From: ZLKRG08 sp964654815
GTDB lineage: Bacteria; Actinomycetota; Actinomycetes; Nanopelagicales; Nanopelagicaceae
DNA length: 30,653 bases
Direction of reading: 5' to 3'
Assembly: GCA_964654815.1 (NCBI GenBank)
Contig: CAZZLH010000017.1
Coordinates: 1 to 30,653 of the forward strand
The notes beneath the pieces were generated by a model. It did no database searches. It was not told where the DNA came from and saw only the letters and a program-made list of their open reading frames with translations. The position numbers and the translations under genes were made by a program. Shown here piece by piece: positions 6,266 to 13,886 of the stretch. Numbering within the stretch: the stretch's first letter is position 1; each line of letters begins with the position of its first letter.

Positions 6266-7474
6266 GATATTCCTGGAGTTACTCGGGATCGAGTCCGCTA
6301 CGAATGCGAATGGAACTCGCGCGAATTCATTCTGATGGATACCGGTGGTTGGGAATCACATCCTGATGGAATTTCCATTGGGGTCAGTGCAGGAGCCGAG
6401 ATAGCAATTAACGAGTCAGATGTCATCTTATTTGTAGTTGATGCCCAAGTAGGGGCGCAGAGCGAAGATGAAGTCTTGGTTGATGCGCTACGTAAATCGG
6501 GTAAAAAAGTTTTTTTGGTGGCAAATAAGGTTGATTCGCCAAATGAGGAGGCAGAGGCACATTCGCTTTGGAACCTTGGTCTTGGTGAACCACATTTTGT
6601 AACAGCCTTACATGGAAAAGGTAGTGGCGATCTACTTGATCTGGTCGTGGCGGCACTTCCAGAAGTTGGCAGCGCATCGGTTACGGATAACTATCGCAAA
6701 GTTGCACTCATCGGTAGACCGAATGTTGGTAAATCAAGTCTGCTCAATGCGATAGCTGGTAATGAAGTTTCACTTGTTGATGAAAGAGCAGGCACCACGC
6801 GTGATCCAGTGGATTCGATCTTAGAATTTGGCGGATCAACTTGGCGTTTTGTCGACACTGCGGGGTTGAAGAAGCGAGCACACCAGGCAAGTGGCAGCGA
6901 TTACTACGCAACCCTTCGCACTCAAGTGGCGCTGGAGCGAGCCGAAGTGGTGGCTCTAGTTTTAGATGCCTCCGAACCAATGACTGAACAAGATTTGAAG
7001 ATCATCAGCATGGTGGAGGATGCCGGCAAGGCCCTGGTACTGGTGCTCAATAAATGGGATCTGGTTGATGAAGATCGACGTAATCAGTTGGAGAAGGAGT
7101 TAGATCGACACCTAACCCATATCACCTGGGCGCAGAGAGTTAATGTGGCAGCAAAGACCGGTTGGCATAGGGATCGACTGGCTCCTGCGCTACGAAGCGC
7201 TCTGGCAAGTTGGGAGTTGAGAGTTCCGACTGGAAAATTAAATTCATTCCTAGGAGCTTTGATTGGTTCAAATCCACCACCGGTACGAGGCGGCAAGCAA
7301 CCGAAGATTTTCTATGCCACGCAAGCGGGAATCGCGCCACCTAAATTCGTGATCTTCACAAACGATTGGATCGAACCGACCTATCGACGATTCATCGAAC
7401 GTAAATTGCGTGAGGAATTTGGCTTTGCCGGAAGCCCTATCCAGGTTTCGGTGAAGATAAGAGAGCGGGAGTAA
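6266..7474 (+). CDS. der: GTPase Der (EngA), N-terminus missing
   Basis: Der is an essential GTPase with two tandem G domains and a C-terminal KH-like domain, acting in 50S subunit assembly. The visible 402 codons begin at the G2 region of the first domain (DIPGVTRDRV), followed by its G3 (MDTGGW) and G4 (VANKVD). The second domain is complete: GRPNVGKSS, AGTTRDPVDS, FVDTAGLKK, LNKWDL and AAKTG. The KH-like domain occupies about the last 90 residues. Only the first P-loop and the start are in the gap. The stop TAA shares its last A with the ATG of the next gene (TAATG), so der and the phosphatidyltransferase are coupled. Confidence 0.96.
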   Translation, partial: DIPGVTRDRVRYECEWNSREFILMDTGGWESHPDGISIGVSAGAEIAINESDVILFVVDAQVGAQSEDEVLVDALRKSGKKVFLVANKVDSPNEEAEAHSLWNLGLGEPHFVTALHGKGSGDLLDLVVAALPEVGSASVTDNYRKVALIGRPNVGKSSLLNAIAGNEVSLVDERAGTTRDPVDSILEFGGSTWRFVDTAGLKKRAHQASGSDYYATLRTQVALERAEVVALVLDASEPMTEQDLKIISMVEDAGKALVLVLNKWDLVDEDRRNQLEKELDRHLTHITWAQRVNVAAKTGWHRDRLAPALRSALASWELRVPTGKLNSFLGALIGSNPPPVRGGKQPKIFYATQAGIAPPKFVIFTNDWIEPTYRRFIERKLREEFGFAGSPIQVSVKIRERE

Positions 7475-8025
7475 TGTTCACGATCCCCAACTTGCTCTCC
7501 CTCATGCGTGGCGCCTTGATTCCAGTATTCATCTCACTTGCCTCAGATGGTCGCGATGGTTGGGCGCTAGCTGTGCTAGCGATTGCCAGCCTCACAGATT
7601 ATTTTGATGGGAAGTTGGCGCGGATGCTCGGCCAAGAGTCCAAGTTGGGGGCGATGTTAGACCCCGCGATTGATCGCTTATTTATCGCAGCCTCCCTATA
7701 TCTTCTCTGGGAGCGGGAGATTCTGCCTACCTGGCTGGTTGTGCTTATGGTGGCCCGAGATCTCGCCCTGGCTCTAGTTAATTTGGATTTAAAACGACGG
7801 AAGCTGCCATTTCTCGAGGTTAATTTCATTGGTAAAGCTGCCACCTTTAATCTGCTCTATGCATTCCCCATGCTCTTTCTCTCGCAAAGGGATGGCCTTT
7901 TGGGCTTTGCCGGATACCTATTGGGGTGGGCATTTAGCGCCTGGGGCATCGCTCTCTACTTGATTACCGGGGTCTGGTACTTGGTATCTGGGTTGAGAGG
8001 CATTAGATTTCGCGCCACCAGCTGA
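7474..8025 (+). CDS. CDP-alcohol phosphatidyltransferase (PgsA2-like)
   Basis: This is an integral membrane enzyme of phospholipid head-group transfer. The full CDP-alcohol signature D-x2-DG-x2-AR-x8-G-x3-D-x3-D is present, from DYFDGKLAR to LDPAIDRLF around residues 42-67. The 183-residue length and several hydrophobic segments fit the family. It corresponds in position to mycobacterial Rv1822 (pgsA2), because gcvH, garA, ftsR, the bifunctional nuclease and gcvP follow in the same order. The acceptor alcohol (glycerol 3-phosphate, inositol phosphate or another) cannot be read from the sequence, so I give no symbol. It overlaps der by one base and ends 17 bases before gcvH. Confidence 0.88.
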   Translation: MFTIPNLLSLMRGALIPVFISLASDGRDGWALAVLAIASLTDYFDGKLARMLGQESKLGAMLDPAIDRLFIAASLYLLWEREILPTWLVVLMVARDLALALVNLDLKRRKLPFLEVNFIGKAATFNLLYAFPMLFLSQRDGLLGFAGYLLGWAFSAWGIALYLITGVWYLVSGLRGIRFRATS

Positions 8026-8042
8026 TTAGAAAGCGAGCTCCG

Positions 8043-8420
8043 GTGTCAAACGTCCCAAGCAATCTCCAATATTCAAAAGAGCACGAATGGGTAGAGTCTT
8101 TAGGCGCTAACCGCTGTCGCATTGGCATCACTGATTACGCTCAAGGTGCGCTCGGAGATATTGTCTACGTGCAATTGCCAAAGGTCGGTGACGACATATC
8201 TGAAGGAGCCGTCTGTGGCGAGATTGAATCGACTAAGAGCGTTTCAGAACTCTTCTCACCAGTTACTGGCAAAGTAGTCGCGGTAAACAGCCAGTTGGAT
8301 TCTGCCCCCGAAACTCTAAATGGCGATCCTTATGGTGCAGGCTGGATTGCTGAGGTTGAAATCTCTGCGCCTTCAAAAGATTTGATGGATGCAGCGGGAT
8401 ATAGCGCACTAATCGGATAA
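8043..8420 (+). CDS. gcvH: Glycine cleavage system H protein
   Basis: GcvH carries the lipoyl arm that shuttles the aminomethyl group between the P, T and L proteins. The 125-residue product matches the family throughout: YSKEHEWV near the start, IGITDYAQGALGDIVYVQLP, and the lipoyl-lysine context GEIESTKSVSELFSPVTGKV with K65 as the lipoylated residue. The start is GTG (AAAGCGAG about eight bases upstream). It follows the phosphatidyltransferase by 17 bases, so it is probably read from the tyrA/der unit. gcvP lies 2.6 kb downstream after four other genes; gcvT is not in the window. Confidence 0.95.
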   Translation: MSNVPSNLQYSKEHEWVESLGANRCRIGITDYAQGALGDIVYVQLPKVGDDISEGAVCGEIESTKSVSELFSPVTGKVVAVNSQLDSAPETLNGDPYGAGWIAEVEISAPSKDLMDAAGYSALIG

Positions 8421-8430
8421 ATCTACCGAC

Positions 8431-8459
8431 TTGACTCGGCCTCAATGGCCAATTAGGTT
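8431..8459 (+). promoter_or_regulatory. Predicted housekeeping promoter of garA
   Basis: TTGACT (8431-8436) is separated by exactly 17 bases from TAGGTT (8454-8459), a good actinobacterial -35/-10 pair. Transcription would start near 8465-8467, giving a leader of about 24 bases before the garA ATG. This puts the start point inside the CTCAACTT dyad. Confidence 0.6.
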
Positions 8460-8463
8460 CAGC

Positions 8464-8480
8464 CTCAACTTGAAGTTGAG
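8464..8480. promoter_or_regulatory. 17-bp dyad CTCAACTTGAAGTTGAG before garA
   Basis: The two 8-base arms are perfect inverted repeats around one central G. The dyad spans the predicted transcription start and its 3' end (GAG) forms part of the ribosome site GAGAGGG. Binding here would block transcription, and a fold in the RNA would partly cover the ribosome site. TTGAG half-sites suit MerR-family regulators, and two such genes lie within 3 kb; the binding protein is inference. Confidence 0.6.
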
Positions 8481-8489
8481 AGGGTGGCT

Positions 8490-8921
8490 ATGTCCGAGAT
8501 TGAGTATGAGGTCACCTCAACTATCAATCTCGGTCTTCGCTCTGTTGATTCTGCAGATGCTCTTGAACAATTAACGCAAGAAGAGCGCGATGTGATCGCG
8601 CAGCTAAATCCTGATGCTGCGATGCTAATTATCCATCGCGGCCCAAATCGTGGTGAGAGATTCCTCCTCAATTCCCCTGAGACCACGATTGGTAGAGCTG
8701 GCGATAATGGCGTGGTGCTCGATGATGTAACTGTCTCGCGTAAACATGCAAATATTCGTCGAGCAGGAGAGCGGTTTGAATTAGTAGATCTAGGCAGCCT
8801 AAACGGCACCTATGTCAATAATAATTCAATCGCTCGTGCCACCTTAAATAGCGGCGATGAGATTCAATTTGGCAAATTCCATATGCTCTTCGTGCAGCGA
8901 ATTCAAGGACAGGGCAAATAA
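8490..8921 (+). CDS. garA: FHA-domain metabolic regulator GarA
   Basis: GarA (OdhI/CFP17) is the actinobacterial FHA protein that inhibits 2-oxoglutarate dehydrogenase and tunes glutamate metabolism until phosphorylated at its N-terminal Thr by PknB/PknG-type kinases. The 143-residue product has the FHA core TIGRAGDNGVVLDDVTVSRKHANI (R69, S83, H86) and LVDLGSLNGTYVN. The N-terminal segment YEVTSTINL (T9, S10, T11) stands where the ETTS phosphorylation motif lies in M. tuberculosis GarA. I use ATG 8490, with GAGAGGG five bases upstream, over the GTG at 8484. It sits between gcvH and ftsR as in mycobacteria, and appears to have its own promoter. Confidence 0.92.
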   Translation: MSEIEYEVTSTINLGLRSVDSADALEQLTQEERDVIAQLNPDAAMLIIHRGPNRGERFLLNSPETTIGRAGDNGVVLDDVTVSRKHANIRRAGERFELVDLGSLNGTYVNNNSIARATLNSGDEIQFGKFHMLFVQRIQGQGK

Positions 8922-8979
8922 TGGTTTTTAATAGTTTAGATAAATTGATTACGCGTGAAAAATAGAGAATAGGAAGAAA

Positions 8980-9696
8980 ATGTCGGTTCCAGCACGTGCC
9001 TATTTAAGTATCGGCGAAGTCTTAGGAAAGTTACGAAGCGAATTTCCTGATATCACTATCTCAAAGATTCGTTTTCTCGAGTCCGAAGGTTTAATTGAGC
9101 CGCAACGAACCCCATCAGGCTATCGAAAGTTCACCTCCGCTGATCTAGAGCGTTTGAGATATGTATTACTGGCCCAACGTGATGCATACCTACCCCTCAA
9201 AGTCATCAAAGAGAACCTTGATGCGATGGATCGAGGGCTCACACCAGGAAATGGTGTTAGCGCACCCGCACCAAGGTTGGGTGTGATCTCGGTTGATTCG
9301 GATATCAGCGCATCCTCATTTGCCGAGCCATCTGAATTGCGACTCTCCCGTGAGGAGTTACTGCGCGCCTCTGGATTAAAAGAGGAGCAGTTGGTTGAGA
9401 TTGAGAGCTATGGGCTCATCTCGCTCCAAGGGCGTTATTACGATGGTGATGCGCTCTCAGTTGCTAAAGTTGTAACAGAGTTAGCTTCATTTGGTATCGA
9501 AGCTCGCCATTTAAGATCCTTCAAATCTGCATCTGACCGTGAGGTTGGGTTAATCGAACAGGTGCTCACACCGCTCCAACGTCAAAAGAGCATCGAAGCA
9601 AAGGCAAGAGCTGAAGAGGTCCAACGCGAATTAGCTTCGCTCTCGGTAAAGTTGCATGCCGCGCTAGTCCGATCTGGATTAAATCGCCTCCGTTGA
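8980..9696 (+). CDS. ftsR: MerR-family regulator, FtsR type
   Basis: This 238-residue regulator begins with a MerR winged-helix domain: LSIGEVLGKLRSEFPDITISKIRFLESEGLIEPQRTPSGYRKF, with the typical Tyr-Arg wing residues, then the DLERLRYVLLAQRDAYLPLKVIKENLD helices. The C-terminal half is not a metal or drug-binding MerR domain; it has a second helical segment (LSREELLRASGLKEEQLVEIESYGLI) characteristic of the Rv1828/Cg1631 family. FtsR of Corynebacterium activates ftsZ. Position after garA and before the bifunctional nuclease supports the assignment. AGGAAG stands four bases upstream of the ATG. The intergenic 9697-9771 holds a small TAGCG-AAAG-CGCTA hairpin (9722-9735). Confidence 0.88.
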   Translation: MSVPARAYLSIGEVLGKLRSEFPDITISKIRFLESEGLIEPQRTPSGYRKFTSADLERLRYVLLAQRDAYLPLKVIKENLDAMDRGLTPGNGVSAPAPRLGVISVDSDISASSFAEPSELRLSREELLRASGLKEEQLVEIESYGLISLQGRYYDGDALSVAKVVTELASFGIEARHLRSFKSASDREVGLIEQVLTPLQRQKSIEAKARAEEVQRELASLSVKLHAALVRSGLNRLR

Positions 9697-9721
9697 TTGT
9701 TAAAAGAAAAGACCAGATAAA

Positions 9722-9735
9722 TAGCGAAAGCGCTA
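9722..9735 (+). terminator. Small hairpin after ftsR, possible weak terminator
   Basis: TAGCG and CGCTA form a five-base stem with an AAAG loop, 25 bases after the ftsR stop, followed by AGTCTTT rather than a clean T-tract. It may be a weak terminator or an RNA-stabilising stem; support is slight. Confidence 0.25.
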
Positions 9736-9771
9736 AGTCTTTAAAAAGCTCAAGTTAACAGAGCAGAGCAA

Positions 9772-9871
9772 NNNNNNNNNNNNNNNNNNNNNNNNNNNNN
9801 NNNNNNNNNNNNNNNNNNNNNNNNNNNNNNNNNNNNNNNNNNNNNNNNNNNNNNNNNNNNNNNNNNNNNNN
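9772..9871. other. Scaffold gap (100 N)
   Basis: Exactly 100 N between ftsR and the bifunctional nuclease gene. Both neighbouring genes are complete, so the hidden sequence is intergenic unless the gap is much longer than drawn. It resumes 26 bases before the next ATG with the inverted repeat TTCAA-AGG-TTGAA (9874-9886). Confidence 0.98.
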
Positions 9872-9897
9872 GGTTCAAAGGTTGAAAGGAGAGTGGC

Positions 9898-10371
9898 ATG
9901 ATCCCAGTTGAATTAATCGGGGTGCGCATTGAGATGCCCTCTAACCAACCAATCGTGCTACTTAAAGAGATCTCCGGAAATCGCTATCTGCCCATCTGGG
10001 TCGGAACCGCTGAAGCGACGGCAATAGCTTTCAGCCAACAGGGCCTTACCCCTCAACGGCCATTAACCCATGATTTACTCATAAACATTTTGGCTGCAGA
10101 GAAGATCAAGCTCCGTTCGGTTCATCTGACGGAACTAAGAGATGGGGTCTTCTACTCGGATCTGGTTCTAGTCGATGAAGATGGTGCAGAGCAGAAGGTC
10201 TCTTCTAGACCATCTGATGCGGTCGCCTTAGCCGTTCGCGTTGAAGCGCCGATCTTGGCCAATGCTGAGCTCTTTGATCAGGCGGGGATAGCCATCCCTG
10301 ATCAAGGCGAGGAGGAGATCGAGAAATTTAAGGAGTTTTTAGATGAGATCAAACCGGAGGATTTCGCCTAA
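9898..10371 (+). CDS. Bifunctional nuclease family protein (DUF151)
   Basis: The 157-residue product belongs to the DUF151/BFN family (Rv1829 in M. tuberculosis). Characteristic strings are VELIGVRIEMPSNQPIVLLKE, LPIWVGTAEATAIA, RPLTHDLL, and VSSRPSDAVALAVR followed by PILANAELFDQAGI. Plant homologues have RNase/DNase activity, but the function in actinobacteria is uncertain. The C-terminal 25 residues are acidic and helical (EEEIEKFKEFLDEIKPEDF). A strong ribosome site, GAAAGGAGAG, precedes the ATG. The gene stands between two MerR regulators, as in mycobacteria, which suggests joint control. Confidence 0.92.
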   Translation: MIPVELIGVRIEMPSNQPIVLLKEISGNRYLPIWVGTAEATAIAFSQQGLTPQRPLTHDLLINILAAEKIKLRSVHLTELRDGVFYSDLVLVDEDGAEQKVSSRPSDAVALAVRVEAPILANAELFDQAGIAIPDQGEEEIEKFKEFLDEIKPEDFA

Positions 10372-10378
10372 AAACTTT

Positions 10379-10397
10379 AAACCTCTAGTTGAGGTTT
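10379..10397. promoter_or_regulatory. Dyad AAACCTCTAGTTGAGGTTT: terminator or MerR-type operator
   Basis: Seven-base arms AAACCTC/GAGGTTT surround TAGTT, seven bases after the nuclease stop. As RNA this is a 7-bp hairpin followed by only TTTTG, a poor terminator tail in its modest form. As DNA, with one mismatch, it is a 19-bp dyad AAACCTCnA-G-TTGAGGTTT of the size bound by MerR dimers. It lies 15 bases upstream of the -35 of the second MerR gene. Both readings remain open. Confidence 0.55.
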
Positions 10398-10412
10398 TGA
10401 GCGTGTCGCTCC

Positions 10413-10441
10413 TTGTGAGCCACTATCGCCGGTCGTACATT
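10413..10441 (+). promoter_or_regulatory. Predicted promoter of the second MerR gene
   Basis: TTGTGA (10413-10418), a 17-base spacer and TACATT (10436-10441) form a plausible housekeeping promoter, predicting a start near 10448 and a leader of about 28 bases with AGGAAC as ribosome site. Confidence 0.45.
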
Positions 10442-10475
10442 TAGAGCCTATCCCCGCTAGTTAGGAACTTCCCTG

Positions 10476-11015
10476 ATGTCAGAGCAGAGCAACGAGCACC
10501 CTCTAAATTCGTCGGTGGCTTCGGATTTCGCGTCTATCGGTTATCGGGGCGCAACTGCATGTAACGCGGCCGGGATTTCCTATCGCCAATTAGATTATTG
10601 GGCCCGCACTGGTTTACTCGAACCAAGCATTCGTACGGCAACTGGATCAGGTAGCGCAAGACTTTATGGCTTTCAAGATATTTTGGTGCTCAAGATAATC
10701 AAGCGATTACTAGATGCTGGGGTCTCGCTTCAAAATATTCGCACCGCTGTGGATCACCTACGCGCTAAGGGGATAGATGACTTGGCAAAGATGACTTTAA
10801 TGTCTGATGGCGCCTCTATATATGAGTGCTCATCTCCTGATGAAATTATCGATCTACTTCAGGGTGGCCAAGGCGTCTTCGGGATTGCAGTCGGAAAGGT
10901 CGCCTCAGAAGTTGAGGGTTCTTTGCTCCATCTTCAAGGCGAGTTGGATGGCCAGCTAATTGGTGGCGAAGGTAACGATGAATTGGCCCTTCGCCGGAAG
11001 GCCCGCGGCGCCTAA
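10476..11015 (+). CDS. MerR-family regulator, Rv1830 (ResR/McdR) type
   Basis: This 179-residue protein has a MerR DNA-binding domain at about residues 20-95: YRGATACNAAGISYRQLDYWARTGLLEPSIRTATGSGSARLYGFQDILVLKIIKRLLDAGVSLQNIRTAVDHLR. The long RTATGSGSARLY wing is characteristic of the Rv1830 family, which controls growth and division genes in mycobacteria. The C-terminal part (about 100-179) contains SDGASIYECSSPDEIIDLLQGGQGVFGIAVGKVASEVEG, with no metal-binding cysteine pair. It follows the DUF151 gene and precedes gcvP, as in Rv1829-Rv1832. A promoter and dyad lie directly upstream. The target genes cannot be read from this window. Confidence 0.88.
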   Translation: MSEQSNEHPLNSSVASDFASIGYRGATACNAAGISYRQLDYWARTGLLEPSIRTATGSGSARLYGFQDILVLKIIKRLLDAGVSLQNIRTAVDHLRAKGIDDLAKMTLMSDGASIYECSSPDEIIDLLQGGQGVFGIAVGKVASEVEGSLLHLQGELDGQLIGGEGNDELALRRKARGA

Positions 11016-11064
11016 TTTCAATTAATCTTCCCCAGTAAATACTCGAAAAGGGATGGGGTAGAGG

Positions 11065-13884
11065 ATGACGTTTGAATCGCGTCATATCGGTCCAACAGAT
11101 ACTGAAGTTGGCAAGATGTTGCAAACGCTCGGCTATAAATCTCTAGCGGAATTTGTCGCAGCAGTAGTTCCAGATTCCATCGCAATTAAAACTCATCTGG
11201 CTGAGGTAATACCCACAGCGCTATCTGAGAATGGCGCTATCAAAGCGCTACGAGAGCGAGCCAATCAGAATAAAGTTTTTCGAAGCGCTATCGGTATGGG
11301 CTATTACGGAACCATCACTCCACCTGTGGTTTTAAGAAATGTATTAGAGAACCCAGCTTGGTACACGGCTTACACCCCATATCAACCGGAAATTTCACAA
11401 GGACGACTAGAAGCGCTCTTTGCATTCCAAACCGCGATTACCGATTTAACTGCGTTAGATATCGCCAATGCTTCGATGTTGGATGAATCTACTGCGGCCG
11501 CTGAGGCAATGACCTTGGCGCATAGAGCCTTCAAGGGCAGCGATGATGCGGTATTTTTAATTGATAAGAATGTTCATCCGCAGACCAGGGCAGTGATTGA
11601 GACCAGAGCCAATCCACTTGGCTTAAAAGTTCAGAGCTTTGATGTAACCAAGTTTGCCGAGATTACTGAGCCGATCTTCGGTGCTTTGGTGCAATATCCC
11701 AATACCTATGGCGCAGTTATAGATCATCATGCGCTAGCTGATTGGGTCCATGAAAAAGGTGGCACCATGATTGCAGCGACCGATCTTCTGGCACTTACGA
11801 TGATCAAAGCGCCAGGGGAGTGGGGCGCAGATGTAGCGGTCGGATCTTCGCAACGATTTGGCGTACCGATGGGATTCGGTGGACCGCATGCTGGATTCTT
11901 GGCGGTACGCAATGGATTAGAGCGCTCCATGCCGGGCCGTTTAGTGGGGCAGTCAATAGATGTTCATGGCGCACCAGCATTTCGCTTAGCGTTACAAACT
12001 CGCGAACAGCATATTAGACGTGAGAAAGCGACCTCCAATATCTGTACTGCGCAAGTTTTGCTCGCGGTGATGGCTGCTTTCTACACGATGTGGCATGGTC
12101 CCAAAGGCTTGCGCGAGATCGCAGATCGCGTGCATGGCTTTGCAAAGCGTTGGGCTGCGTCAGCTCCAAATTCCAACAAAGCCTTCTTTGACACTGTGGC
12201 ATTCGATGGAAATGCATCACAAGTTAAAGCTGCGGCAGATTTAGGGATAAATGTGCGGGTAATCGATGCAAATCGCGTAAGTGTTTCGTTTGATGAATTA
12301 AGCGACGAGGATTTACTCAAAGATTTGGCCAAGGCATTTGGTGTCAAACTTGCAGATAATGGCGAGAGCACTATTCCCAAAGAACTGCTTCGAACCAGTG
12401 AGTTTCTTGTAAATCCGATTTTCAATTCACTTCACAACGAAACCGCGATGATGCGCTACTTAAGAAATTTGGCGGATCGAGATCTAGCTTTAGATCGCAC
12501 CATGATCCCGCTTGGCTCTTGCACTATGAAGTTAAATGCGGTGACTGAGATGGAATCGGTAACTTGGCCAGAATTTGGTGCGCTACATCCCTTTGCCCCT
12601 GCAGATCAGACCAAAGGCACGCGCCAACTAATCAAGGAATTATCCGATTGGTTAATCGCGATCACTGGATATGACGCGGTATCCCTACAGCCCAACGCTG
12701 GATCACAGGGGGAGTTTGCTGGACTATTGGCGATCCGAAAATATCTAGATGCTAATGGTGGGGCAGCGCGCAATATCTGCTTGATTCCATCCTCAGCGCA
12801 TGGCACCAATGCTGCCTCCGCAGTAATGGCGGGCATGAAGGTGGTGGTAGTGGCTTGCGATGAGACCGGCAATGTCTCCGTTTCGGATATCAAAGCGAAG
12901 ATTGCGGAGCATGCGGACGCTTTGGCAGCGCTGATGGTGACATACCCATCTACTCATGGTGTTTTCGAAGAGGCAATCGGAGAGATCTGTGCTCTGGTAC
13001 ATGATGCAGGGGGACAGGTTTATATCGATGGCGCAAATCTCAATGCCTTGGTAGGCATCGCGCAACCAGGAAAATTTGGTGGGGATGTTTCGCATCTAAA
13101 TCTTCATAAGACCTTCTCGATACCTCATGGTGGAGGTGGACCTGGAGTAGGTCCAGTGATTGCAAGAGCTCATCTAGCTCCATACCTACCAAATCATCCG
13201 CTTGATCCAACCTGTGGCCCCGCAACTGGCCCAGGACCGATCTCTGCAGCGCCTTTCGGCTCTGCAAGTATCTTGCCCATCTCATGGTCGTATATCGCAA
13301 TGATGGGCGGAACTGGACTAACACATGCCAGCCAAGTTGCGATTCTCTCTGCAAATTACATCGCACATATTCTCAAAGAGGATTTCCCGATTCTCTACAC
13401 TGGAAAGAATAATTTGGTCGCGCATGAATGCATCTTGGATATTCGAGAGATAACCAAAGAAACCGGGGTAACGGTTGACGATATTGCCAAGCGATTGATG
13501 GATTTCGGTTTCCACGCTCCGACGATGTCCTTCCCGGTACCCGGAACTTTGATGGTCGAACCAACCGAATCAGAGGATCTAACTGAGATACATAGATTCA
13601 TAACTGCTATGCAGCAGATTGCAGCAGAGATTCATGAGATTCGAAGTGGCAAGGTCAAGATCGAAGATAGCGCTTTACGCCATGCGCCACATACTGCTGC
13701 AAGCTTGCTTGGCGCGGATTGGGATCGCCCATACAGCCGCGAATATGGTGGCTATCCCTTGGGTCGACACCCTCACTTAATGGGTCAAAAGGGCAAGTAT
13801 TGGCCAACTGTGGGTCGAATCGATGGGGCATATGGCGATCGGAATCTAATCTGCGCCTGCCCGCCAGTTACTGACTTTGAATAA
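11065..13884 (+). CDS. gcvP: Glycine dehydrogenase (decarboxylating), P protein
   Basis: GcvP decarboxylates glycine with pyridoxal phosphate and passes the aminomethyl group to the lipoyl arm of GcvH. The 939-residue product is the long, single-chain form. It begins with the FESRHIGPTDTEVGKML motif, and the N-terminal half contains GYYGTITPPVVLRN and YTPYQPEISQGRLEALFAFQT. The C-terminal half contains the PLP lysine K682 in HLNLHKTFSIPHGGGGPG, preceded by the glycine-rich GSQGEFAG and SSAHGTNAAS segments. GGATGGGG precedes the ATG. The 49-base leader region is too short for a glycine riboswitch and shows none. The gene ends two bases from the convergent glycosyltransferase stop. Confidence 0.97.
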   Translation: MTFESRHIGPTDTEVGKMLQTLGYKSLAEFVAAVVPDSIAIKTHLAEVIPTALSENGAIKALRERANQNKVFRSAIGMGYYGTITPPVVLRNVLENPAWYTAYTPYQPEISQGRLEALFAFQTAITDLTALDIANASMLDESTAAAEAMTLAHRAFKGSDDAVFLIDKNVHPQTRAVIETRANPLGLKVQSFDVTKFAEITEPIFGALVQYPNTYGAVIDHHALADWVHEKGGTMIAATDLLALTMIKAPGEWGADVAVGSSQRFGVPMGFGGPHAGFLAVRNGLERSMPGRLVGQSIDVHGAPAFRLALQTREQHIRREKATSNICTAQVLLAVMAAFYTMWHGPKGLREIADRVHGFAKRWAASAPNSNKAFFDTVAFDGNASQVKAAADLGINVRVIDANRVSVSFDELSDEDLLKDLAKAFGVKLADNGESTIPKELLRTSEFLVNPIFNSLHNETAMMRYLRNLADRDLALDRTMIPLGSCTMKLNAVTEMESVTWPEFGALHPFAPADQTKGTRQLIKELSDWLIAITGYDAVSLQPNAGSQGEFAGLLAIRKYLDANGGAARNICLIPSSAHGTNAASAVMAGMKVVVVACDETGNVSVSDIKAKIAEHADALAALMVTYPSTHGVFEEAIGEICALVHDAGGQVYIDGANLNALVGIAQPGKFGGDVSHLNLHKTFSIPHGGGGPGVGPVIARAHLAPYLPNHPLDPTCGPATGPGPISAAPFGSASILPISWSYIAMMGGTGLTHASQVAILSANYIAHILKEDFPILYTGKNNLVAHECILDIREITKETGVTVDDIAKRLMDFGFHAPTMSFPVPGTLMVEPTESEDLTEIHRFITAMQQIAAEIHEIRSGKVKIEDSALRHAPHTAASLLGADWDRPYSREYGGYPLGRHPHLMGQKGKYWPTVGRIDGAYGDRNLICACPPVTDFE

Positions 13885-13886
13885 GA

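Noticed and set aside
5671..6366. A Cmk-Der fusion reading across the N run
   Set aside because: The N length is a placeholder; both proteins lack normal terminal parts and the frame after the gap is a shadow of der.
11016..11064. Glycine riboswitch before gcvP
   Set aside because: Only 49 bases separate the genes and no tandem aptamer-like stems are visible; the region before gcvH is even shorter.
13040..13366. Minus-strand frames opposite gcvP and similar frames elsewhere
   Set aside because: They lie opposite strongly conserved coding sequence and show no recognisable domains or ribosome sites.
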